Shown in pieces: positions 1 through 7,428 of a stretch of DNA of 64,000 nt. This DNA is from an uncultured Oscillospiraceae bacterium (GTDB lineage: Bacteria > Bacillota > Clostridia > Oscillospirales > Oscillospiraceae). Made by a program: the position numbers and the translations under genes. Where the stretch lies: NCBI GenBank assembly GCA_934590355.1, contig CAKTOX010000003.1:1-64000 (forward strand), given 5' to 3'. The notes below the pieces were generated by a model, which was not told the origin of the DNA, ran no database searches, and saw only the letters and a list, made by a program, of their open reading frames with translations. Each line of letters starts with the position of its first letter. Within the stretch, counting starts at the first letter, position 1.

Positions 1-690
1 GTAGGCGTAGAAGTCGGCATTGCGGTAAAAGACGCCGTCAAAATGCTGATCGTCCCCGTAGCGGCCGAAGCGTTCGGAGGAGAGGGTGAAGCTGTTGCCG
101 TCATCGCCGGGGCAGAGGTAGGCGCGCGTCCCGTTGTCGTAGAGATAGAGGCCCATGCCCTCGCCCTCGTCGTTTATGGTGCCACTCATGGAATAGTCCG
201 GCGAGCAGGCGATGTACTGCATGAGCGACGAGTTGATGACGATGGTCTCGCCAAGGGCATTTTGCCACATGCCGTCCCAGTTGCTTATATCCCATTCGAC
301 GATCTCCGCCTTGTCGTCGCGGAGGAAGGTGTTTCGATGGATGGTGAGTCCGCTGCCCTCGCCGTTCCGGTTCGGCAGCAGCACGCCGTCGTCGCGCAGG
401 AGGAAGTTGTAGAGAAGACCGTTGAAGAAAATCATCGGCCGGCCGCTCGCCTCGGACAGCTCGAATTCTCCGCGCCCGCCGAGTCCCCAGCGGGTGCGGT
501 AGGCATAAAAGCCCTCCGTACTGTTAAAGTACAGCTTCGTCGTGCCGTCGATGCTCCACATGCCGTCGAGAAATTCCATGTCCATGACGGTTTCATAGCC
601 GCTTTGAGTATCGTCAGATTCGGTGTCGCCGCAGGCGGTCAAGCCCAGGCACAATGCCAGCGCCAAGAATAGGACAAGTTGCTTTTTCAT
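1..690 (-). CDS. secreted lipoprotein, partial (C-terminus outside window)
   Basis: The frame is open for 230 codons from ATG at 690 to the window edge. The N-terminus is a lipoprotein signal: Lys-Lys, a Leu/Ala core, then lipobox LTAC with the acylated Cys at residue 20, so the protein should be anchored on the outer face of the membrane. The mature part is acidic and rich in Trp, Gly and aromatic residues, with two short GMW segments (about residues 43 and 140) that look like a repeated beta-rich unit. I do not recognise a named domain. It is the last visible gene of a leftward group with another lipoprotein, a DUF2442 protein and a MalT-like regulator. Function unknown. Confidence 0.75.
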   Translation of the reverse strand, partial: MKKQLVLFLALALCLGLTACGDTESDDTQSGYETVMDMEFLDGMWSIDGTTKLYFNSTEGFYAYRTRWGLGGRGEFELSEASGRPMIFFNGLLYNFLLRDDGVLLPNRNGEGSGLTIHRNTFLRDDKAEIVEWDISNWDGMWQNALGETIVINSSLMQYIACSPDYSMSGTINDEGEGMGLYLYDNGTRAYLCPGDDGNSFTLSSERFGRYGDDQHFDGVFYRNADFYAY

Positions 691-712
691 CTCTATCTCC
701 TTCCCGCAGCCG

Positions 713-1468
713 CTATGCCATTTTTTGATAAAACTCGAACTCACTGCCCCAGCGCAGCGTGTCATGGTCGAGGAGGGTGAATTCATAAACCACATCATCG
801 AACTGGGAGGAAACGGCGAGATACATCTCCTCACTGTCAGCGGGTGCCGGCTTGATGGTGCCGCTGTCCACCGTAGTGGGGTCGCCGTCGCCGCCGGGAC
901 GCTCCTGCAGCTCCCAATTGCCGTTTTCATCGATCACAATGATGCTGCGCGCGTCTGCCTCGGCGTCCAGATACCAGGTACCCGCCATCATCTCAAAGCC
1001 GGTGTCGCCGATGTTCTCGCCCGGCGCGTCGCCGGTTATCCGCGTAAAGGTGCCGAGCTCTGCTACATGCAGCGCGCCGACCTCGTCGAACCAGCTGCGG
1101 TAGGCAACACCGTCGTGTTCGTTGTAGAAATAGTCGTAGTCATAGTCCGGCACGAACTGGATGAAGCCGCTGGCGGTCACGTCTTCGTCGGAATCGTACA
1201 GCGCAAAGCGCACCTCGTCGCCCTCATCGTTGTTGGCAACGATCAGCGTGCCGCCGTCCTCGCCCGTCCACGCGCCGCCGTAGATATACAGGTTCGCCAT
1301 CTGTTCGCTGTCCTTGACCAGTCCCTCGAAGGAATCCGGAACGCCGTATAAATTGTGGTCGCCATCGTCGTTGTCATCATCGTCGCCGCCGTTGTTGCCG
1401 CAGGCGGCAACGCTCAGGCACAGCACCAGCGCCAAAGCAAGAGACAGATATTTATTTAAGTGTTTCAT
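713..1468 (-). CDS. secreted acidic lipoprotein of unknown function
   Basis: 251 aa. The ATG at 1468 is chosen because AAGGAG lies just upstream; a longer in-frame start at 1534 lacks a ribosome site and would spoil the signal peptide. The signal peptide ends in VAAC with lipobox Cys23, followed by a strongly acidic Gly/Asn/Asp linker. The mature part repeats a short pattern of Gly-x-Trp followed by a beta-strand and Asn-Gly (about residues 65 and 165), as in the neighbouring lipoprotein, so the two may be distant paralogs. No catalytic motif is visible. Family unknown; cell-surface location is the only firm inference. Confidence 0.8.
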   Translation of the reverse strand: MKHLNKYLSLALALVLCLSVAACGNNGGDDDDNDDGDHNLYGVPDSFEGLVKDSEQMANLYIYGGAWTGEDGGTLIVANNDEGDEVRFALYDSDEDVTASGFIQFVPDYDYDYFYNEHDGVAYRSWFDEVGALHVAELGTFTRITGDAPGENIGDTGFEMMAGTWYLDAEADARSIIVIDENGNWELQERPGGDGDPTTVDSGTIKPAPADSEEMYLAVSSQFDDVVYEFTLLDHDTLRWGSEFEFYQKMA

Positions 1469-1499
1469 CGTGTTCTTCTCCTTTTTCAGATAAACTGTG

Positions 1500-1739
1500 T
1501 CAATGTTCCTGTTCCGCCATAGACAATATCTCATCGTGGCTCAGCTCTACATCGCCGAAGCGGACAAAGATACCGTTGGTCACAGCGCTGTTCCACACCC
1601 GCGCATCTGCAAGCGGGCGAAACCGGATCTTATCCAGATACGGCTTCATGTCCAGCAGAAGCCGGCTTCCGGACACAAAATCGACTTGCAAAACATGGTC
1701 GGGCAGCGGTGTGACGGCGGTGAGATACCTTCGGTTCAA
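1500..1739 (-). CDS. DUF2442 domain protein, TTG start
   Basis: 79 aa. The start is taken as TTG at 1739 because a GGAGG motif sits seven bases upstream and the resulting length fits the family, usually about 80 aa; the longer ATG frame from 1823 would run back through a terminator hairpin. The sequence fits DUF2442: a start of YLTAV, PLPDHVLQVDF near the N-terminus, a central Asp-Met-Lys-Pro segment and FGDVELS near the C-terminus. DUF2442 proteins are small and often encoded in toxin-antitoxin-like or mobile contexts, but their biochemical role is not established. It lies between the regulator and two lipoproteins on the same strand. Confidence 0.75.
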   Translation of the reverse strand: MNRRYLTAVTPLPDHVLQVDFVSGSRLLLDMKPYLDKIRFRPLADARVWNSAVTNGIFVRFGDVELSHDEILSMAEQEH

Positions 1740-1766
1740 GTGTGTGCCCTCCTTTCCGTCAAGATA

Positions 1767-1800
1767 TAAAAATCCACCGTACAAACATTGTACGGTGGAT
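1767..1800 (-). terminator. rho-independent terminator after the LuxR/MalT-type gene
   Basis: Perfect 11-bp stem (ATCCACCGTAC and its complement) with a 7-base loop, followed on the minus strand by a T run. It lies 27 bases past the regulator stop codon and about 30 bases before the TTG start of the DUF2442 gene, so downstream expression needs read-through or a very short promoter after it. Confidence 0.85.
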
Positions 1801-1826
1801 GATATGGAATGACCATTAACCAAAGG

Positions 1827-4307
1827 TTAGGTCTTTTGCCCGAGCAGGCCGGCAAGCTGCTTCCGTTTGATCCGGGTGTCGCCCTCAATATGAAGCTTGG
1901 AATAGATCTGATTCACATACTGCTTGACGCTGCCCTCGGAGAGATAGAGCTTTTCCGCGATCTCGCGGTTGCTCAGCCGCTGCGCCATCAGGCGAACGAC
2001 ATCACACTCCCGCTCGGTCAATGCATCAAGCACCGGCGGGCGGGCGCTTTCGTCTCTTCTCCGCTCTGCCGCCTCGCCAAGTTTGCTGATCTTTTCGACC
2101 AGCGCCGTTTTGATTTCGCGCGCCAGCAGGGGCTTCAAGCGCTCGTAGTTTTCAACAAACGGCATCACAAGGCCGTCCGGCTCAGCGCCGGAAAGCGCCC
2201 TGCTGAGCCACACATGGGCTTCCTCGCTCTTGCCCAGCTTTTCATAGGCTGTCGCCGTCTGGATGCGGACGTGCAGGGCGGGAAGTGTGTAGTGCATCGC
2301 CTCGCACACAGCCAGCAGCTCTGCGCTGCGCCCGATGACCTTGGCGTATGCGCCCTCGGCAAGATAGACCTGATTTTCGATCATTTCCATCATGGGCTTG
2401 CCCGGCGCGAGCATGTTGATATCGGAGAGACGGTGCTGCGAAAAAAGCTCCGGGATTTTGTCTGTTTCGCCCAGCAGAGCATGGTAGTACGCACTGGTGG
2501 CGCTCCAGATGTTGATCCACGAGGCGTCGTGGTAGCGCAGCAGTGCCGCGTATCGCTCCTCAAAGGTATAGCGCTGCTCCACATCGGTATGCAGCGAGAG
2601 CCGCCGCGACAGAAAATCGCAGCAAAGCTCCATGTTGACCTGCCCGTTGCCCTTGACCTGCGCGTAGGCACGTTCCAATTCGATATGTGCATCGGTGAAA
2701 CGGCCCTGACAGAACAGTGCCTCTGCCCGCATGATGGTTTCTGCGCCCTGCCCGTGGTTGTTGGTTACCTTATAGTAATGGGGCATACATTCGTCCATTT
2801 CGGCAAGCTCGCTTTCCAGCTCTCCCGGTGTGCGATAGAACATCATCAGAACGGACGGCGAGCCAAAGGTCCAGCCGCCGCCGGACTGGATGCTGATGGC
2901 AGGGCGGGACATCTGCGCGCTGGCACTGCGGTGCAGGCGACTCATGGCGCTGATGTCGTTGTAGCAAAGAAAGCTCAGAATAAGGTCACATTCGCCCAGC
3001 AGATTGCCGCGTTCTTCCTCGGACAGCTCCGGCTGCTCCTCAATGGCTGTCAGCAGCAGCGCCTTCAGCTCCAGCATTTTCGGGATCTGCCGCCATGTGA
3101 ACATTCGGCGCATCAGCACCAGAATGGCAAGGGGATAGGCCTTTAACGTTTCGGCGGGGCATTTGTCCAGCACTGTCAGCACATCCTCGGGCTTCAGCGA
3201 CGCCAGCAGGATGCCCGCATCGCTGCGAATGACCCGCAGCAGTGCATCGTAGTTTTCGCTTTTCCGGTAAGCAGCGATGGCATGAAGATATTGCTTATGT
3301 TCTTCATACCAGAAACCGAACCGCTCCCAATAACGTTTCTGCGTTTCTGCTTTCATCGTCAGAAAGCTGCGTTCTGCGCACTCCTTCATCATGTGGTGGA
3401 AGCGATAGGTCGCGCCGTCAGGCAGGCGCGTGACAAAGGCGTTTTGCGCAGTCAGCATGGAGAGAATTTGTCCAGCGTCCGCGTCGCCTGTGATACACTG
3501 CGCCATTTCGACGGTGAATTCATCGGCAAGACCCATGACCGCCAAAAACTCCCGCTGTTTTTCCGGCAGCGGATCGATCATGGCGGCGGTAAAGGTGGTA
3601 TAGATGTCGGAATTGCGGCTCGGTAGCACGCCGCGCTCAGAGAGCGTTCGCAGATTTAGGTACACGGCGGAGAACCAGCCCTCGCTGGAATAGAGGAGAT
3701 TTTCGACCTGCGCTTCGGAAAGCTCCGTGCCGCAGCGGTGGGCATAGACGGCAAGCTCCGTATGGTTCAGGCGCAGCTGCTCCGTGCCGATCTGATAAAC
3801 CTTTGCCCCCAATCGCACGGTATCCGCAGCGGGCAGAAAACGATCCCGGCTGGCGACGATCAAATGGACATTGACGGGCAGCCGGTTTGCCAGCATACAG
3901 AGGAAGGCCGAGGCGCGCCGGTCCGTCAGCAGATGAAAATCGTCAATGAAAATGTAGCGGGATGTTTCTCCCACCAGCTCATGGCAGAGGTCATCCACCA
4001 GCAGTCCGCCGCCCGCTGCGTCTGTGGGGCAGGGATATTCCCGCAGGAAGGGGAAGCCCGCGCGGGCAAACGCATCCTGTACGCTTTTCCAGAAGATTGC
4101 AAGGTTATCGGAATACACGCTGATGCGGATGATTTTCAGGGTTTCCGCCTTGGCGCGCTCCTCCAGATACCAGTTCACTGCCGTGGTCTTTCCGTAGCCC
4201 ATGGGGGCGACCACGGTGGTCATGGCGCAGCGGGAGATGGGCCGCAGGCTCTCCTGCAGCCTTTCTGATATGTAAATGGTATTTAAATTCCATTTTGGTT
4301 TTGGCAT
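1827..4307 (-). CDS. MalT/LuxR-family ATP-dependent transcriptional regulator (LAL type)
   Basis: 826 aa, the usual size for MalT-like STAND regulators. ATG at 4307 is preceded by GGAGG. The N-terminal NTPase has Walker A APMGYGKT (residues 34-41) and Walker B YIFIDDFH near residue 120. A long helical repeat section of TPR-like sensor type follows, and the C-terminus is a LuxR helix-turn-helix with LTERECDVVRLMAQ and LSNREIAEKLYLSEGSVKQY. Family knowledge: an inducer plus ATP triggers oligomerisation and transcription activation. Likely targets are the downstream DUF2442 and lipoprotein genes, but this is only from position. The inducer cannot be read from sequence. Confidence 0.9.
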   Translation of the reverse strand: MPKPKWNLNTIYISERLQESLRPISRCAMTTVVAPMGYGKTTAVNWYLEERAKAETLKIIRISVYSDNLAIFWKSVQDAFARAGFPFLREYPCPTDAAGGGLLVDDLCHELVGETSRYIFIDDFHLLTDRRASAFLCMLANRLPVNVHLIVASRDRFLPAADTVRLGAKVYQIGTEQLRLNHTELAVYAHRCGTELSEAQVENLLYSSEGWFSAVYLNLRTLSERGVLPSRNSDIYTTFTAAMIDPLPEKQREFLAVMGLADEFTVEMAQCITGDADAGQILSMLTAQNAFVTRLPDGATYRFHHMMKECAERSFLTMKAETQKRYWERFGFWYEEHKQYLHAIAAYRKSENYDALLRVIRSDAGILLASLKPEDVLTVLDKCPAETLKAYPLAILVLMRRMFTWRQIPKMLELKALLLTAIEEQPELSEEERGNLLGECDLILSFLCYNDISAMSRLHRSASAQMSRPAISIQSGGGWTFGSPSVLMMFYRTPGELESELAEMDECMPHYYKVTNNHGQGAETIMRAEALFCQGRFTDAHIELERAYAQVKGNGQVNMELCCDFLSRRLSLHTDVEQRYTFEERYAALLRYHDASWINIWSATSAYYHALLGETDKIPELFSQHRLSDINMLAPGKPMMEMIENQVYLAEGAYAKVIGRSAELLAVCEAMHYTLPALHVRIQTATAYEKLGKSEEAHVWLSRALSGAEPDGLVMPFVENYERLKPLLAREIKTALVEKISKLGEAAERRRDESARPPVLDALTERECDVVRLMAQRLSNREIAEKLYLSEGSVKQYVNQIYSKLHIEGDTRIKRKQLAGLLGQKT

Positions 4308-4326
4308 AATGCGTACCTCCGACGAT

Positions 4327-4800
4327 TTATTTTCCCAAAGTCTCCGACTCAAACGGCACGACTACGGATCTCAGCATCCGTACCTCCGGCAAACTCCGGA
4401 CATATCGCATTGCTGTCTTAGCAAAGACATTGGATTTTATCGTGTCCCAATCTGCCGGCTTCACGATCTCCGCTGTGCCGTTTTCAAAATCAAACCGAAT
4501 CTCACTCCATTCCGCCGTCGTTGTCCGCCCGATACAGGTAGACAGCGGCGGCTATTTTTTTATTCTTTTTACGGCACTCGGTCTGCTTCAGCGTTACGGT
4601 ATAGACAACACCGCTTTCCGGCAGCTTCAGACGCAGCTTGTCAAGCGTGCGCCGGTTAAACCTCTCTGCGCCGCCGGCTGTTGTTCCCTCGAGATCCACC
4701 GCCAAGTCCTCAAAGGTGGACTGCGAAGACAAGGAGCTGACGCGCCCGCAGGCCATACAGATGGCGTTCCGCTTTTCCGGATACCATTGCTCTTTATAGG
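4327..4800 (-). pseudogene. frameshifted remnant of an integrative-element hypothetical protein
   Basis: Two good-looking coding stretches read leftward in different frames. The first (about 4800-4502) includes YPEKRNAICMACGRVSS and an Asp/Glu-rich middle, ending at TGA just after GGME. The second continues within a few bases in another frame from WSEIRFDFENG to a stop at 4327 and has no start codon of its own. Joined, they read like one protein of about 155 aa broken by a single frameshift near 4503. The 5' end lacks a convincing start with ribosome site. I do not recognise the family; the CxxC hints at metal binding. It lies between other mobile-element debris and the MalT-like gene. Confidence 0.45.
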
Positions 4801-4985
4801 ATAACTTCGCATATGTAGTCGTTCAGCTCCATTTGCGGCGGTTCCGGATCAAGCTGAAAGACGCTCCGGACTTCGCGCGTGGTCAGATCGTCGGCGTTAT
4901 AGAACGGCACTTTTGCCGTATAACCCGCCATATCCCATGCCCAGCCTGCAAGCTGCGCCATCTGCTTGTCACGATTATCCTTCAT
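4794..4985 (-). CDS. small hypothetical protein of mobile-element type
   Basis: 63 aa, with a strong ribosome site (AGGGAGG, 7 bases before ATG). It is acidic and Trp-containing (AGWAWDMAGY) with no recognised domain or membrane segment. It lies directly after a DUF6076-like remnant and before another broken ORF, all leftward, the arrangement seen for accessory ORFs in clostridial conjugative elements. The intact frame and strong ribosome site support a real gene, although the neighbourhood is decayed. Confidence 0.5.
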   Translation of the reverse strand: MKDNRDKQMAQLAGWAWDMAGYTAKVPFYNADDLTTREVRSVFQLDPEPPQMELNDYICEVIL

Positions 4986-5015
4986 ATCCGCACCTCCCTC
5001 CGCCGTGGATTTTGA

Positions 5016-5409
5016 TTACTGTTTCCGATTCATTTTTGCCTCTGCCGGCAGCGCCGTCTGCTCCATTTCGGCGTCGGTCTGCTTGTCCAGCGTACCGCGC
5101 CCAAGATACTGCGTAATCGAGTTGAACCGCTTCATGTGGATTTTCCGGATGGTCGGCGGCAAGCTCCCGCTGCTCCCGCCCGCGAAGATTCCCGACCTGA
5201 CGGCAGGTGCGTCCGCGCTTGTCATTCGGCGCGTAGCCGCTGCAATACTTCGTGTGCCGTGCGTCGGTAGTCAGAAACCATTTCCCGCAGACGGTGCATT
5301 TTCTCGGTGCGTGTTCAATCGCGTGATCGTTTCGTTGGGAATGTTCAATACCGCACAGCCAATCGTGTCGATCGGCATGACGCTGCCCGCGTAGGTCACG
5401 TTTTTCTAT
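5016..5409 (-). pseudogene. DUF6076-like zinc-ribbon protein, truncated and frameshifted
   Basis: Translation across frames gives a cysteine-rich core: KCTVCGKWF, then HTKYCSG, then RTCRQVGN, followed by REQRELAADHP. This spacing of a CxxC pair, a Cys and a Cys-Arg-Gln-Val-Gly matches the C-terminal part of DUF6076-type proteins of Firmicutes mobile elements. The reading frame changes near 5301 and again near 5162, after which KRFNSITQYLGRG runs to a stop at 5016. A stop lies upstream near 5405 and no start is found, so the N-terminus is missing. I infer a dead gene; assignment to DUF6076 is from memory of the pattern. Confidence 0.45.
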
Positions 5410-5565
5410 TTTAAATTATACCACGAGAATATGAACGTTGAAAGACCTGTCATGTTTTTTGAAATTAACTTGTATCCCATCCGCCTGTTTTTTGCGAATC
5501 CGAACATAAAACAGACAGAGAGGGAAGAAAACTTCCCCTTGAATCTATTTTACTGAGGATACAGC
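5410..5565. other. AT-rich gap between element remnants
   Basis: About 155 bases of lower-GC sequence between the DUF6076-like remnant and the chimeric ORF at 5566. No gene, tRNA or clear attachment-site repeat is visible. A GAGG lies about 10 bases before the ATG at 5566. Confidence 0.5.
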
Positions 5566-6138
5566 ATGAACCTTTTTCAAAACGTCAAATATGGCGTGAA
5601 CTGCCGGGAAGCTGTGGAACGGTATGGGATAGGGGTAGACCGATATGGCAAAGCCCTCGGTCCCTTTCACAACGACCGGCACCCCAGCCAGTATGTGGCA
5701 GACGATCATTATTATTGTTTTGTCTGCGGCGCACATGGGGGCGTGATCGACTTTGCCGCAAACTTTTTTGCCCTGCCGCTTTACGAAGCCGCCCAGCGGC
5801 TTACGGCAGACTTCGGCATTGACACGGACAGCCCGCCGACAAAGGAAGTTCTTAAAAAACGCAGACAACAAACAGAAGCACAGGAACGGCTAAAGCTCGA
5901 AATTGAAACGACGGAAGAATGGGTCGAGCAGCGGCAGGCAATGGGTAACGATCTGGACGCTTTCATTGCGCTGACGAAAAAGTATGTAGATGTCACGGAG
6001 CTGACGCAGACGATTGTCAACGAGTATATCAAGAAGATCATCATTCACGCACCGGACAAGTCTGGCGGCAAGCGCAGACAGAAGGCGGAGATCATCTTCA
6101 ACTTCGTAGACGAGGTGAGAATCCCCGTACTGGCATAA
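5566..6138 (+). CDS. chimera: CHC2-type primase zinc-finger head joined to a serine-recombinase tail
   Basis: 190 aa. Residues 1-85 look like the CHC2 zinc-finger domain of DNA primases (VNCREAVERYGI, PFHNDRHPS, YYCFVCGAHGGVIDF). Residues 130-190 look like the C-terminal DUF4368-type tail of large serine recombinases of the TnpX class (DLDAFIALTKKYVDVTELT, IIIHAPDKSGGKR, EIIFNFVDEV). The linker is helical and charged. In the zinc finger, His35, Cys51 and Cys54 are present but the first ligand is Gly32 (ALGPFH where CPFH is expected), so zinc binding is probably lost. No recombinase catalytic domain is present. I infer a scar left when a mobile element rearranged; it may still be translated but is unlikely to have primase or recombinase activity. 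Confidence 0.7.
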   Translation: MNLFQNVKYGVNCREAVERYGIGVDRYGKALGPFHNDRHPSQYVADDHYYCFVCGAHGGVIDFAANFFALPLYEAAQRLTADFGIDTDSPPTKEVLKKRRQQTEAQERLKLEIETTEEWVEQRQAMGNDLDAFIALTKKYVDVTELTQTIVNEYIKKIIIHAPDKSGGKRRQKAEIIFNFVDEVRIPVLA

Positions 6139-6170
6139 CCCATGATTGCAGAATCTACCCTTGGACGCAG

Positions 6171-6201
6171 AAAAACGGCGTGACCTTCACGGTCACACCG
6201 T
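6171..6201. terminator. inverted repeat, probable terminator
   Basis: An 11-bp stem with one mismatch (ACGGCGTGACC and GGTCACACCGT) and a 4-base loop, flanked on the left by five A residues, giving a T run on the minus strand. It may end minus-strand transcription entering from the right; on the plus strand it is a plain hairpin after the chimeric ORF. Confidence 0.5.
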
Positions 6202-6286
6202 TCTCTGCCCCAACCGCAAGATTTATAGTTCCTTATGACTGTTAAACCTTTGGAGTGCGTCCTTTTTAGTCCGCCCTTTAAGCGCA

Positions 6287-6315
6287 TTGACATGCGCTGC
6301 CGCGCGTGGCATAAT
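6287..6315 (+). promoter_or_regulatory. sigma-A-type promoter for the CPBP protease gene
   Basis: TTGACA at 6287-6292, a 17-base spacer and CATAAT at 6310-6315, 39 bases before the start codon. Confidence 0.7.
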
Positions 6316-6353
6316 TTAAAGGCAGAACACCAAATACACGGGAAGTATAATAG

Positions 6354-7145
6354 ATGAAAAAATTCGTATCGGTCACATTAAAAACGCTGATTTTCTTTCT
6401 CGGCTGGGCGATAGGCGTGGCGTTCATACCCATACCCGAGCCGGATAACGCGGCTCTTTGGAGGTTTTGGGCGGAGCTCATGCCGCTGCTGCTCGTTGCG
6501 GTTATAACGCTTGCGTTTTGGCTCGCTGACAAAAGAAAAGTTTGCCTCCACCTCGTGGAAAGACCGGCTTATAATATTCTGCTCGGCCTCGTGACCGGTG
6601 CGATTTGGCTCGGCGGCGCGGTCGGTATATTATATCTCGCGGGCACAATACGATTTGCGGGCAGAAATGAGATTTCAATGCTCTGGCTGTGGCTTCTGTC
6701 GGCGCTTCTCAATACGGTCATGCAGGAAATGCTTATCCGCGGCTACCTGTATCAAATGATAAAAAGCAGCTGGAATATTGCCGCCGCCGTTATCGTTTCC
6801 ACGGGGCTGTTTACGCTTGCGCACGGCGGCGCGTTCGAGGCGGGGCTTCTTCCGGTGCTCAATGTTATAACGATGAGCCTTTTCATGACGGCGGTTTTGG
6901 AATACACAGAGTCTCTGATAGCGCCTGTCGTGATCCATTTCTTGTGGAACGGCGTCGGCGCGATCATTTTGGGCGGAGTGTCGCTGGCGGGGGACTACCC
7001 GCATTTATATAACATGGTGCTTTCGGGCGACCCTGTCATTTCCGGCGGGAGCTGCAAGATCGAAGGCAGCATAGTCGTGCTGATCTTGAACGTGCTTCTG
7101 ATGCTTCTGTTCGCAACAGCGGCGAAGAAAAAGAGCAAAAATTAA
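6354..7145 (+). CDS. CPBP family intramembrane metalloprotease
   Basis: 263 aa, with about seven to eight hydrophobic segments. The CPBP (CAAX protease/Abi) motifs are in order: motif 1 as QEMLIRG with Gln124, Glu125 and Arg129, motif 2 His157 in LAHGG, and motif 3 HFLWN with His195 and Asn199. Motif 1 is usually Glu-Glu-x3-Arg; here the first Glu is Gln. Family members cleave membrane or prenylated substrates, handle bacteriocin self-immunity or act as regulatory scaffolds. It is monocistronic: its own promoter lies upstream and a bidirectional terminator downstream. Substrate unknown. Confidence 0.85.
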   Translation: MKKFVSVTLKTLIFFLGWAIGVAFIPIPEPDNAALWRFWAELMPLLLVAVITLAFWLADKRKVCLHLVERPAYNILLGLVTGAIWLGGAVGILYLAGTIRFAGRNEISMLWLWLLSALLNTVMQEMLIRGYLYQMIKSSWNIAAAVIVSTGLFTLAHGGAFEAGLLPVLNVITMSLFMTAVLEYTESLIAPVVIHFLWNGVGAIILGGVSLAGDYPHLYNMVLSGDPVISGGSCKIEGSIVVLILNVLLMLLFATAAKKKSKN

Positions 7146-7149
7146 TGCA

Positions 7150-7183
7150 AAAAGCCGAAAGCCCCAAAAGGCTCTCGGCTTAA
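7150..7183. terminator. bidirectional terminator between CPBP gene and tRNA-Arg
   Basis: Hairpin AGCCGA-x-AGCC / GGCT-x-TCGGCT. On the minus strand it is followed by TTTTT and ends the tRNA transcript; on the plus strand AAATTTT follows and could end the CPBP transcript. Confidence 0.75.
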
Positions 7184-7187
7184 ATTT

Positions 7188-7264
7188 TGGCACCCTGTAG
7201 AGGATTCGAACCTCCGACCTACCGCTTAGGAGGCGGTCGCTCTATCCATCTGAGCTAACAGGGC
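7188..7264 (-). tRNA. tRNA-Arg (anticodon CCT)
   Basis: A cloverleaf can be drawn on the minus strand. The acceptor GCCCTGT pairs with ACAGGGT (the first pair is G-U), there is a D arm with AGCTCAGATGGATAGAGC, an anticodon stem ACCGC/GCGGT with loop CTCCTAA, and a T arm GGAGGTTCGAATCCTC. The anticodon is CCT, which reads AGG (Arg). The CCA end is encoded (positions 7188-7190). A near-consensus promoter precedes it and a terminator follows. There is no sign of an integrated element at its 3' end. Confidence 0.95.
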
Positions 7265-7275
7265 ATAACAGGGTT

Positions 7276-7304
7276 ATTTTAACCCATGAGCGCACAATTG
7301 TCAA
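7276..7304 (-). promoter_or_regulatory. strong promoter of tRNA-Arg
   Basis: On the minus strand TTGACA (7299-7304), a 17-base spacer and TAAAAT (7276-7281), with the tRNA 5' end 12 bases further on. Confidence 0.85.
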
Positions 7305-7349
7305 CACCGCGCTAATCCCGCCGCGTTTCTGAACTTTCTGTTACGGCTA

Positions 7350-7378
7350 TTGACTTTGAGGCAAAAAAAGCTGATAAT
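7350..7378 (+). promoter_or_regulatory. probable promoter of the ABC transporter fusion gene
   Basis: TTGACT (7350-7355), a 17-base spacer and GATAAT (7373-7378), with the start codon at 7429 after GGGAG. Confidence 0.6.
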
Positions 7379-7428
7379 GCTACATTATAAAATGTTTTTA
7401 TTCATTTGATTTTACGGGAGAAGCGCCA

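Noticed and set aside
7188..7264. tRNA-Arg checked as an integration site
   Set aside because: No second copy of its 3' end and no integrase lie nearby; flanks are ordinary genes with their own terminators.
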